Assembly: GCA_947479085.1 (NCBI GenBank)
Contig: CANJYB010000009.1
Coordinates: 62,001 to 126,000 of the forward strand
Direction: 5' to 3'
Length of the DNA stretch: 64,000 nt
Source: Bacteroidota bacterium
Lineage (GTDB): Bacteria > Bacteroidota > Bacteroidia > 2-12-FULL-35-15
The translations under genes and the position numbers were made by a program. The notes beneath the pieces were generated by a model. It did not search any database, was not told the origin of the DNA, and worked only from the letters and a program-made list of their open reading frames with translations. Below are positions 1 to 6,458 of this stretch, piece by piece. How positions within the stretch are numbered: position 1 is the first letter of the stretch; the number at the start of each line of letters is the position of its first letter.

Positions 1-81
1 TTCCGCACAAACGTATGCCAGCGCTTCACCAATGCCTGATGATGCGCCTGTAATCCAGATAACTTTGTTTTTTAATTCCAT
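1..81 (-). CDS. SDR-family oxidoreductase, N-terminal fragment
   Basis: The first 27 codons of a gene that runs off the left edge. Residues 7-20 read VIWITGASSGIGEA, the TGxxxGxG dinucleotide-binding motif and first beta-alpha unit of short-chain dehydrogenases/reductases, so this is an NAD(P)-dependent Rossmann-fold oxidoreductase. The ATG lies at 79-81 on the minus strand. Substrate cannot be judged because the catalytic YxxxK part is outside the window. The 67 bases between it and the next gene show no clear promoter or terminator. Confidence 0.8.
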   Translation of the reverse strand, partial: MELKNKVIWITGASSGIGEALAYVCAE

Positions 82-148
82 TTATAGGAGATATGAGAAT
101 TGAGATTTTAGACTTTGGAAGTGTGTTCTAACATCTAACATCTCTTTT

Positions 149-964
149 CTATTTTTTATTCTTATCCTGAAAATCCAACGACTTCACCCCAATCATTTTT
201 AAGAACTTCTTAATATTAATTTTCAAGGTTTCTTTAACTTCCGTAATAGCAGTCTTGGTCATGCTTTCGTCCGGCCGCGATTTAAAGCGCGAATCACGGT
301 ACACAAAATCCTTACCTGCCGGAGTGTAATAATAGCAGTAAAACGATTTACGGCTTTCCCCTTCCGGAATATTTATTTTAGCATACCCATGGTACGAAGT
401 TTCGTCCGTAACCATAATGGCTGCCTGGTTAAAATAAGGCATCACCTTCGAAATGCAGTTTTTTACATCCTTGTCCCAAAACTCCAGCGCACCGCCATAC
501 TCATCCTTCCAGTGTTTGTTCAGATATATCAGCAGGTTAATCCTCCGGTGAAGCTTCGCAGCAGGGTTCATATTAATGTCCACATGCACATCCACAAAAC
601 TGCCCGGCCCACCCTGGTGAACACCCGAACCCAGCGAATCGTAAGTAGAAGTCATGCCCTCAATACCCGTCACATCACTTATCCATTTATACATTTCAGG
701 CGAGTTCAAAAAATCGCGCAACTCGTTAAACTGCGGATGATAGCGGTCCAGGTGATATTCCTCCGATTTGTTTTCGTTTATACTCTTGCGCTTCACATTC
801 AGCGTATCCAGTTTCGGGAAGTTTTCGTACAGCGTATCCGCCACCTCGTTCAGCAAAAAGCACGGAAGCGCAATATGTTTACATGGCTCCGCATTACTGA
901 ACTGTTCGCGTATTTCTTTCTTTTTCTCCTCGCTCAGGTAAGCCGGATTAATCAAATTTTTCAT
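149..964 (-). CDS. 2OG-Fe(II) oxygenase (prolyl 4-hydroxylase-like)
   Basis: 271 aa, cytosolic, with no signal peptide. The double-stranded beta-helix iron site is readable: H127 and D129 (HVD), distal H192 (SYHGY), and R205 (SRKSF), which would bind 2-oxoglutarate. The segment 140-164 with the YGGALEFWD strand is characteristic of the prolyl-4-hydroxylase / 2OG-FeII_Oxy_3 group. Family knowledge: such enzymes hydroxylate proteins or small molecules using O2 and 2-oxoglutarate. The context (SDR upstream, unrelated HEAT-like gene divergent) does not reveal the substrate. In other phyla similar proteins sit in surface-polysaccharide clusters, so a sugar- or protein-modifying role is only a guess. 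The C-terminal 35 residues are Lys-rich and outside the fold. Confidence 0.8.
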   Translation of the reverse strand: MKNLINPAYLSEEKKKEIREQFSNAEPCKHIALPCFLLNEVADTLYENFPKLDTLNVKRKSINENKSEEYHLDRYHPQFNELRDFLNSPEMYKWISDVTGIEGMTSTYDSLGSGVHQGGPGSFVDVHVDINMNPAAKLHRRINLLIYLNKHWKDEYGGALEFWDKDVKNCISKVMPYFNQAAIMVTDETSYHGYAKINIPEGESRKSFYCYYYTPAGKDFVYRDSRFKSRPDESMTKTAITEVKETLKINIKKFLKMIGVKSLDFQDKNKK

Positions 965-1062
965 CTTTTCACTTCTTTTTGGTGTGCAAAAGTAAGTAAA
1001 ATAACTTGTTGCTCCTCCACCCTGATTTTTATCATTCCCCTTTCCCGTTTCCCCAAATCCAT

Positions 1063-1070
1063 TATTTTTG
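1063..1070 (+). promoter_or_regulatory. Bacteroidota -7 promoter box (TATTTTTG)
   Basis: Perfect TAnnTTTG match ending only four bases before the ATG at 1075, so the transcript would be leaderless or nearly so. It also decides the start: an in-frame upstream ATG at 1006 would lie before the promoter. Confidence 0.55.
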
Positions 1071-1074
1071 TCAC

Positions 1075-1581
1075 ATGAATTACAAAGAACAATTATTAAC
1101 CGAACATTCCCGTACCAATACCGATTTCATAGCTCAGGCCATTGGCAATAAACCCGCAGAACTTCAGAAAATAATCGACATCATTTACCTTCAGCCCGCC
1201 CCCTTGCCACAGCGCGCTTCCTGGCTCCTGTCCGTTGTCAATTCCCGCCATCCTCAGCTCCTCACCCCCCACATACCCTTATTCATCCGCACCGTCCATC
1301 ATTTCCATATCGATGGCATCAGGCGAAACATCATGCACGTACTTGCCCAGCATACCATCCCCGAACAACAGCAGGCCACACTTCTCGATATCTGTTTCCA
1401 CTTCCTGCTTTCACCCACCGAAACCGTAGCCGTAAAAGTACATGCCATGAAGGTCATTGCCAACCTTTCCCGCCTTCACCCCGAAATCAAAGGCGAACTC
1501 CGGTCCGTTATTCAGCAGCAGCTCCCCAAAAACACAGTTGCTTTTGCTGCCCGCGCAAGGTTAATTTTAAAGAAACTCTAA
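1075..1581 (+). CDS. Conserved hypothetical HEAT/ARM-like protein
   Basis: 168 aa when started at the ATG at 1075; the frame is open further upstream to 1006, but a TATTTTTG promoter box at 1063-1070 argues for the shorter form. The protein is almost wholly alpha-helical in pattern, with repeated hydrophobic heptad-like helices and segments such as VAVKVHAMKVIANL and VAFAARARLILKKL that resemble HEAT/armadillo repeats. It has no signal peptide and no catalytic motif that I recognise. Similar small HEAT-like proteins are common orphans in Bacteroidota. Codon use is more C/G-rich at third positions than in its neighbours. It is followed by a strong intrinsic terminator at 1670-1706, so it is probably monocistronic. 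Confidence 0.7.
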   Translation: MNYKEQLLTEHSRTNTDFIAQAIGNKPAELQKIIDIIYLQPAPLPQRASWLLSVVNSRHPQLLTPHIPLFIRTVHHFHIDGIRRNIMHVLAQHTIPEQQQATLLDICFHFLLSPTETVAVKVHAMKVIANLSRLHPEIKGELRSVIQQQLPKNTVAFAARARLILKKL

Positions 1582-1669
1582 TAGTATTTTTTTTGGGCAG
1601 ATACTTTATCATTCCAATCCACCAGTCTTCCCGCCCACACGCGGTATCTTTTTTTTTAATCACCTCCTC

Positions 1670-1706
1670 CCTCCGAACTGGCTCTTTTGCCAGTTTGGAG
1701 GTTTTT
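1670..1706 (+). terminator. Intrinsic terminator after the HEAT-like gene
   Basis: Thirteen-base-pair stem (1670-1682 with 1689-1701, one G-T wobble), six-base loop, then five T. The stem base CCTCC/GGAGG is shared with hairpins at 2916-2946 and 6077-6108. Confidence 0.75.
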
Positions 1707-1813
1707 ACCCCTTAATACCTGTCCAACCAAAAAAAAGGATACTTCGCACGGGTCGGGTGCAAAGGGCAATTGTCCTTCTTCGTAGCAACCTTTTAAAATT
1801 CCCCCAAAAAGAA

Positions 1814-1833
1814 AGTCCCGATTTCTCGGGACT
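1814..1833. terminator. Hairpin, probable terminator
   Basis: Perfect 8-bp stem AGTCCCGA/TCGGGACT with a four-base loop, flanked by A-rich sequence upstream. The T run downstream is poor, so termination is uncertain. Confidence 0.4.
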
Positions 1834-1875
1834 CTTCAAACTCATAACTCAGTTGGGCGTAGGGTCTCCCTACGT

Positions 1876-1903
1876 CCGGTTTAACCGGCCTCCGGCCGTT
1901 TTT
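1876..1903 (+). terminator. GC-rich palindromes followed by a T run
   Basis: CCGGTTTAACCGG (1876-1888) overlaps a second hairpin CGGCC/GGCCG (1886-1898) followed by TTTTT. The pair could form alternative structures. The second resembles an intrinsic terminator. Confidence 0.4.
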
Positions 1904-2070
1904 ATTTCGTCCTCACCACATATCTAATTGTATTTCATTTTATTATGGAATTCAGCTCACCCTTTTTTTCGCAGGCAAACAAATCGTTCCCTATCCCCCT
2001 TAAAAGTACATAAATTGTTTAAAATCAATAATATAAAATATATTCATCCCTCATTTCATCTTTATTTTTT

Positions 2071-2356
2071 GGCATACAAGCTAATTAAAGGAGGCATACA
2101 GGATAATTAAAAGTGGCATACAGGGTAATTAAAAGAGGTATACAGGGTAATTAAAAGAGGCATACATGGCAATTAAAGGAGGCATACGTGGCGATTAAGG
2201 AAGTATACAACCTAATTAAAAGAGACATACAAGGTAAATTAGAGAGGCATACAAGTTAAAGTAGAAAGGCATACATGGTAAAGTTAAGAGGCATACAAGA
2301 TAAAGGGGATAGGTATACAAGGTAAAGTATAGAGGCATACAAGGTAAAGTTGCAAA
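2071..2356. repeat. Tandem array A: 13 units, 22-bp period
   Basis: Degenerate head-to-tail units starting GGCATACAAGGTAA followed by an A/G-rich tail. Thirteen units fit a 22-bp register, with a single 21-bp unit beginning near 2203. The 5' units carry the tail TTAAAAG and the 3' units AAAGTAGA-like tails, so the array has two sub-families. A 22-bp period cannot keep a reading frame, so this is not coding. It lies between two plus-strand genes, about 80 bp before the promoter of the next. Confidence 0.9.
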
Positions 2357-2432
2357 ATATACCATACTCCAATATTACTACTTCAATTAATAGTTTCTTC
2401 ATTTTACCTCCTATTCAAAATAAATAAAATCC

Positions 2433-2440
2433 TATTTTTG
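2433..2440 (+). promoter_or_regulatory. -7 promoter box (TATTTTTG)
   Basis: Perfect TAnnTTTG match, 19 bases before the ATG at 2460. Confidence 0.6.
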
Positions 2441-2459
2441 TTCATCAATTCTTAAAAAT

Positions 2460-2903
2460 ATGGACTTAGTAATAACCTTAAAAAAAGAACAAAGAGATGC
2501 CATGTTCTTAAAAGTTTGTTTAGCCATAGCATCCGAAAGCTATAGTGAACTCCAAAACTCCTATGGCTTCCTCATGCGGCAGCATAACCTGCTTAATCCT
2601 AAAAAAGCAACAGCACTTATCAATGCCATTGATAAAATCAAGGAAGATGAATTAATACCTATCAGCCTCGATAAGGCACTTTTGTTGGTCACTGCAATGG
2701 ACATAACCCTCAAAATAATGCGCTCCAAAGACCCTTTCCGGTTTTTTCATGCTTTCCAAAATGATAAGAAAAAACGCCTTGCCTTCCGGCTGGAACTCAT
2801 TACCTTTTGTAACGAAATGATGGTGGAAATTGCCGAACAGGCCATTTTCAGGGGAGAAATAGACGAGCATAAAGAAATGTTAAAGGAATTTACAAACGAT
2901 TAA
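2460..2903 (+). CDS. Hypothetical helical protein
   Basis: 147 aa, not recognised. No signal peptide, membrane segment or known motif. The pattern is alpha-helical throughout, with Leu/Ile-rich amphipathic helices, and it is acidic at the C-terminus. The gene has a good promoter box at 2433-2440, starts with ATG, and stops just before a hairpin at 2916-2946, so it looks like a real single-gene transcription unit. It lies between tandem array A and the converging DUF3570 operon. Function unknown. Confidence 0.6.
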   Translation: MDLVITLKKEQRDAMFLKVCLAIASESYSELQNSYGFLMRQHNLLNPKKATALINAIDKIKEDELIPISLDKALLLVTAMDITLKIMRSKDPFRFFHAFQNDKKKRLAFRLELITFCNEMMVEIAEQAIFRGEIDEHKEMLKEFTND

Positions 2904-2915
2904 TAGAAAGCAGAA

Positions 2916-2946
2916 CCTTCAAATCAGCTAGGTGCAGATTCGGAGG
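2916..2946. terminator. Hairpin between convergent genes
   Basis: Ten-base-pair imperfect stem CCTTCAAATC (2916-2925) with GATTCGGAGG (2937-2946). It sits between the plus-strand gene ending at 2903 and the minus-strand operon ending at 2976, and probably terminates one or both. Confidence 0.45.
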
Positions 2947-2975
2947 AAAAGTTATTTGCGTTAGAAAATCACCCG

Positions 2976-4193
2976 CTATCTGAATTTTAAATTCATGGAA
3001 ACCACATGTGATACCAGCCCATCCGACCTCTTATAAAACCCATAACGAAGCTCCAGCATGTTCCATCTCTTAATACCAAATATACCTTTGGCCGGGGAAA
3101 ACCGAATACCTGCTCCAAGGAAATTACTTGTAAATGCTGATAAATCATCGTCTGTGGTGTGGTAGGTACTTAGTGCATTGTTCTGTTTGTAAGGTGCAAA
3201 ATAGTCCACAGCCGACTGAACATAAAACCTGTAAAAAGGACTTATGGAAACAAATGGTGTTATTTTAATTGGGACTTCCACATTAGCAGTATGCGATTTT
3301 AAACTCCAGTCGTCCTGGTAATAGCGGTAATATGAACGGATAAGAAACCTGTCACCAAGAAAAGCATTGAAACGAACACCCACCGGAATTTTTAAATGTG
3401 TGGAAGGCAATTCTTCCAGCCCTTCGGTATCGTCACTGAAATATACCCTGTGAAACGGAGTGCTCAGAAAACCTGATTGATACGCAATGTCGCCAAGCAA
3501 GGCCATTTGCAGGCGTTTATTTATTACGTGAGAAAACACCAATGCCACATCATACGAATTACGAGGTTGCGTACTATAGTTAAAATCCTGCCGGATGCCG
3601 GGAGGAGCAGTGGAAGGATCGCGGAATTCGATAGGGCGAATGATAGTGTACACATCATTGAATGCATTCAGTTTTACTGAGAGATCACTGTTTTTATCTT
3701 TCGATGTTTTTGTGAAATTAAGACCATAACCATAAGAAGCATAATCAAACTCTTTGGAATAAGCTACATTGGCCCCGACTGCAATGCCTTTGTTTTCATT
3801 ATCAACCGTGTAAGAAACAGAAGGGAAATACCTGACATCCTTTGAAGAGGCAGAAGAGACAGTGCTTGGGTCAATCTTATCGGAAGATGCAGAAGTGTAA
3901 TAACTTATCCCTGCATCTATCAACAGCGTATGTCTGCGGTCTTTTTTATCCCGTTTTATTAATTTTAAATCGATGGAGGTTTCAATATCTGTAAGCTTTT
4001 CGGAACCTATACCACCTGTAACGGGTGATAAATTTCCATTCTGTTGATAATATACCGAAACCAGATTTACTTCATCCACTTTCAGTTTTCTTGTTTTATA
4101 GGTTGAAGTATCGTTGCTTGCAGTTTGTGCAAACCCTCCATGAGAGCTGAGGTATAAAGCAAAGGCGGCTATGGTCCAGGTTATTTTTTTCAT
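2976..4193 (-). CDS. DUF3570 outer-membrane beta-barrel protein
   Basis: 405 aa with a cleavable signal peptide (about 1-23, ending SHGGFAQ), followed by alternating beta-strand pattern to the end (last residues SMNLKFR), typical of an outer-membrane barrel. Sequence features match DUF3570: a Lys-rich charged segment after the first strands (DLKLIKRDKKDRRHT), Ser-rich loops (SSASSKD), and repeated aromatic strand ends such as RSYYRYYQDDW. Last gene of a four-gene operon with thioredoxin, ApbE and DUF4266, separated from the lipoprotein gene by 15 bp. Its biochemical role is unknown. Context suggests it receives or transports the product of a periplasmic redox or flavinylation module. Confidence 0.8.
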   Translation of the reverse strand: MKKITWTIAAFALYLSSHGGFAQTASNDTSTYKTRKLKVDEVNLVSVYYQQNGNLSPVTGGIGSEKLTDIETSIDLKLIKRDKKDRRHTLLIDAGISYYTSASSDKIDPSTVSSASSKDVRYFPSVSYTVDNENKGIAVGANVAYSKEFDYASYGYGLNFTKTSKDKNSDLSVKLNAFNDVYTIIRPIEFRDPSTAPPGIRQDFNYSTQPRNSYDVALVFSHVINKRLQMALLGDIAYQSGFLSTPFHRVYFSDDTEGLEELPSTHLKIPVGVRFNAFLGDRFLIRSYYRYYQDDWSLKSHTANVEVPIKITPFVSISPFYRFYVQSAVDYFAPYKQNNALSTYHTTDDDLSAFTSNFLGAGIRFSPAKGIFGIKRWNMLELRYGFYKRSDGLVSHVVSMNLKFR

Positions 4194-4208
4194 GGTTTCC
4201 TGTTTTGA

Positions 4209-4433
4209 TTAGTTACAACCACATCCACCACCCGTTTTGCCACCATTAGCGCCAGATGATGCTTCCCTGTAGAGTTGGAAATTCGATTCTGTTTTTTCCA
4301 CATTCCGTGCAGCTAATTCCATTTCCGAATCGTTGATATACATTTTCTGAAATGGTTTGACTGATGCGCAGGACGAAAACAGTATCGTAACTATACCCAA
4401 CAAAATTCCGGACCTTAATATTTTCTTTTTCAT
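4209..4433 (-). CDS. DUF4266 small lipoprotein with Gly-Cys tail
   Basis: 74 aa. Lipoprotein signal with lipobox ending LFSSC (lipidated Cys22), a short conserved linker (VKPFQKMYIND), then a Gly-rich tail GGKTGGGCGCN carrying Cys71 and Cys73 at the extreme C-terminus. This is the layout of DUF4266. The two terminal Cys in a flexible Gly tail could bind metal or be redox active, but this is inference. The stop/start overlap with apbE (4433) shows tight coupling. The upstream SSGAN stretch is loosely like the SGAT-type acceptor motif used by ApbE, but the acceptor Thr is replaced by Asn. Confidence 0.8.
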   Translation of the reverse strand: MKKKILRSGILLGIVTILFSSCASVKPFQKMYINDSEMELAARNVEKTESNFQLYREASSGANGGKTGGGCGCN

Positions 4434-5395
4434 TATCGTTTTATATTAATATTTTTTGAAACAAATAAATTATTATGGTCGTCCACTATAATACATTCTA
4501 TTCCTTTTACCTGGTTTATCAAATCCAAACCGGTTTTTATTCCCATCACCATTACCGGAGTTGCCATGGCATCGGCTATTTCAGCATTGGAACTAATGAT
4601 GGTTACACTTTTTATTCCTGTAACTGGGTAACCTGTTTTCGGATCGATGGTATGCGAATATCTTTTTCCATTTATGGAAACAAACTTTTCGTAATTGCCG
4701 GAGGTAGCCACTGCCATATCGCTTATTTCAAAATAGGAAAACAAATTGTTGGTTGCATTAGGGTTGGCTATTCCAATTGTCCAGGGTTTGCCATCGGGCT
4801 GTTTTCCCCAGGTAGTTAAATCACCTGCTGCATTCACAATGCCGCTTGTTATTCCCTTTTGCTGCATCACCAGTTTTGCTTTTTCTGCTGCATATCCTTT
4901 TCCTATTCCGCCAAAGCCAATTCTCATTCCTTTGTTTTTCAGAAAAACGGTATTCTCTTTTCTATCAATAATTATGTTCCTGTAATTTATTAAATGAACG
5001 GCTTGCTTCGCTTCTTCAGGGTCTGGCAAGGAAGTCATTGTTTTGTCAAAATTCCAAAATCGTTTATCAATTGAACCATAAGTGATATCAAATGCTCCCT
5101 GAGTTAGTTCTGAGATTTTAATAGCCCGTTCAATAATATCCACTACTTCCTTGTTCACTTTCACCGGGGCAATTCCGGCTTGCCTGTTTATTAAATTGAC
5201 CTGGCTGGTTTCGTCAAAGGTGGTTAAGAGTTTCTCTATTCTTTTAATTTCATTGATTGCAGCATCTATACATTTGTGTGCATAAGCTGCATCATCAGAA
5301 ACAACACTTATTTCAAAATTGTTGCCCATTAATTTCAATGCTCTTTTATGAGCAATGCATACTGCATCCAATGTTTTTTCAATGGTTTGCATCAA
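4433..5395 (-). CDS. apbE: FAD:protein FMN transferase (ApbE family)
   Basis: 320 aa. ApbE motifs are visible in order: GGIGKGYA at 162-169, NAAGDL at 188-193, HTIDPKTGYP from 248, and ADAMAT at 274-279 (metal-binding region). The enzyme transfers FMN from FAD to a Thr/Ser of target proteins. Typical ApbE is exported as a lipoprotein, but here no signal peptide can be seen: the N-terminus is MMQTIEKTLDAVCIAHKRAL and the catalytic domain begins near residue 18. It overlaps the thioredoxin gene by 17 bp. Either it acts in the cytosol or it is exported by an unrecognised route. The target is unknown; the neighbouring DUF4266 lipoprotein is the obvious candidate to test. Confidence 0.88.
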   Translation of the reverse strand: MMQTIEKTLDAVCIAHKRALKLMGNNFEISVVSDDAAYAHKCIDAAINEIKRIEKLLTTFDETSQVNLINRQAGIAPVKVNKEVVDIIERAIKISELTQGAFDITYGSIDKRFWNFDKTMTSLPDPEEAKQAVHLINYRNIIIDRKENTVFLKNKGMRIGFGGIGKGYAAEKAKLVMQQKGITSGIVNAAGDLTTWGKQPDGKPWTIGIANPNATNNLFSYFEISDMAVATSGNYEKFVSINGKRYSHTIDPKTGYPVTGIKSVTIISSNAEIADAMATPVMVMGIKTGLDLINQVKGIECIIVDDHNNLFVSKNINIKR

Positions 5396-5819
5396 TGACC
5401 GTTTTTATTTTTTTTATGAATTCTTCTGGACTATCATCGCGGTATCCGGTAAATTCTTTCAGCACTTTTCCATCAGCATCTATTATTAGTGTTACCGGAA
5501 AAGAACCTTTTTTATTGTAAACAGAGGCAAGGGCTTCGTTTTTTTTGACCTGCTCTTCGGATAGTTTATTTTTTTTACTTCTTGGGAAATCTGCATTAAG
5601 AAGGATTAAATTTTCTACCGCATAGGTATTGAATTCATTGGAGTTAAAGACTTCTCTTTTTAACTCCATACAAGGCGAACACCAATCGGAACCCGAAAAA
5701 CTTAATAATATCAGCTTCTTGTTTTTTGTCGCTTCTGCTTTTGCCTGTTCAAAATCGGTAAGCCAATGCTGGGCGGGCATTGCAAAATGAAACAACATTA
5801 TACATAGTAAAACTTTCAT
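5379..5819 (-). CDS. Periplasmic thioredoxin-family protein
   Basis: 146 aa with a short N-terminal signal peptide (about 1-16, ending AMPAQ). Thioredoxin fold with redox motif WCSPC (Cys47, Cys50) and the cis-proline loop GSFPVT (Pro108). The insert after the first helix and the SDWCSPCMELK sequence resemble the thioredoxin_7/DUF255-like group, not the classic TrxA. First gene of the operon. Together with ApbE and the Cys-tailed DUF4266 lipoprotein it suggests thiol redox control or Cys-metal loading in the periplasm. No perfect TAnnTTTG box was found upstream. Confidence 0.85.
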   Translation of the reverse strand: MKVLLCIMLFHFAMPAQHWLTDFEQAKAEATKNKKLILLSFSGSDWCSPCMELKREVFNSNEFNTYAVENLILLNADFPRSKKNKLSEEQVKKNEALASVYNKKGSFPVTLIIDADGKVLKEFTGYRDDSPEEFIKKIKTVIDANH

Positions 5820-5977
5820 AACCGTATTTTTTAAATTAATAATTAATTATGATACAAAGGTCTTATGCAAAGAGGCAAGAGGAGTTGTACAATTAGTGCA
5901 GAATGTTGCAACCTTTCTATGTTTTGGTGAGGAAGAATATTCATGACGTGATAATCGAAATTTGTCCTCAGCAATTT

Positions 5978-6028
5978 TTACCGCAGAGGTAGCTGAGAAT
6001 TACGCTGAGAAACGCTGAGGTGCAGGTT
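5978..6028. repeat. CCGCAGAG / CGCTGAG repeat patch
   Basis: Four spaced motifs (CCGCAGAG, GCTGAG, CGCTGAG, CGCTGAGG) at roughly 10-15 base intervals. The same family as 37674-37784, 38177-38225 and 39042-39142, here as a half element without its inverted partner. Confidence 0.6.
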
Positions 6029-6076
6029 TAAAGATACTCCGTCCAAGACAAAGTGGTTATTAAAAGAATAACGAAA

Positions 6077-6108
6077 CCTCCAAACCCGCAAATCAGCGGG
6101 TTCGGAGG
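6077..6108. terminator. Hairpin, terminator-like
   Basis: Thirteen-base-pair stem with one mismatch (6077-6089 with 6096-6108), base CCTCC/GGAGG and GC core ACCCGC/GCGGGT, followed by six A on the plus strand. On the minus strand these are T, so it fits as a terminator for the small lipoprotein gene at 6220-6351. Confidence 0.5.
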
Positions 6109-6219
6109 AAAAAATATTTCCTAATCAATAAAAGGTATTTATAAAACCAAGGGAAATTTACTTCACCATAATTTTTTGCACAAATACTTCTTCGGAAGAA
6201 ATAAATTTAAATAAATTCC

Positions 6220-6351
6220 TTACAGGTATCCACCCATATCTGTCTTGACATGGTGGCGATGACCCCGGCAATCTTTGTGTCCGCTGGCGCAGGAGGTAAT
6301 GAATGCCAAACTAAAGAGAACTGCGATTAATGTGGTTATTTGTTTTTTCAT
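6220..6351 (-). CDS. Very small lipoprotein
   Basis: 43 aa, found by reading the minus strand. It starts MKKQITTLIAV, has a hydrophobic stretch ending in a lipobox FITSC (Cys21), then a short mature part of 22 residues that is rich in His and Cys: GHKDCRGHRHHVKTDMGGYL. Small Lys/Cys-containing lipoproteins of this kind are frequent and poorly described in Bacteroidota. The His/Cys cluster could bind a metal (inference). It lies downstream of the terminator of the serine palmitoyltransferase-like gene and before the hairpin at 6077-6108, so it is probably its own transcription unit. Confidence 0.65.
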   Translation of the reverse strand: MKKQITTLIAVLFSLAFITSCASGHKDCRGHRHHVKTDMGGYL

Positions 6352-6411
6352 TTGGTCTTAATTTTAGTATGCTACTTGTGAGCTTTTTAATTAAACCTTT
6401 TAGCTTCAATA

Positions 6412-6441
6412 AACCTGCCAGATTTAAAAACCTGGCAGGTT
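6412..6441 (-). terminator. Terminator of the SPT-like gene
   Basis: Perfect 10-bp stem AACCTGCCAG/CTGGCAGGTT with a ten-base loop, 18 bp past the stop codon of the minus-strand gene. Confidence 0.65.
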
Positions 6442-6458
6442 GGAAATTTGTTTTTTAC

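Larger units (their letters stand above)
1582..2459. other. 878-bp gene-free region: three hairpins then a 22-bp tandem array
   Basis: No credible gene. Contents in order: intrinsic terminator (1670-1706), hairpin (1814-1833), GC-rich palindromes ending in a T run (1876-1903), an AT-rich stretch, the 13-unit tandem array (2071-2356), and a promoter box at 2433-2440. A 60-codon open frame at 1928-2110 is judged spurious because it runs into the array. Confidence 0.7.
5820..6219. other. 400-bp gene-free region with CTGAGG-type repeats and a hairpin
   Basis: Upstream of the thioredoxin operon. Holds a CCGCAGAG/GCTGAGG repeat patch at 5978-6028 related to the hairpins in the paa region, and a 13-bp hairpin at 6077-6108. 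No gene seen. Confidence 0.6.

Noticed and set aside
389-1078. Plus-strand frame of 229 codons opposite the 2OG oxygenase
   Set aside because: Antisense shadow of a well-supported gene; the protein has no domain and is rich in unlikely Arg/His/Val.
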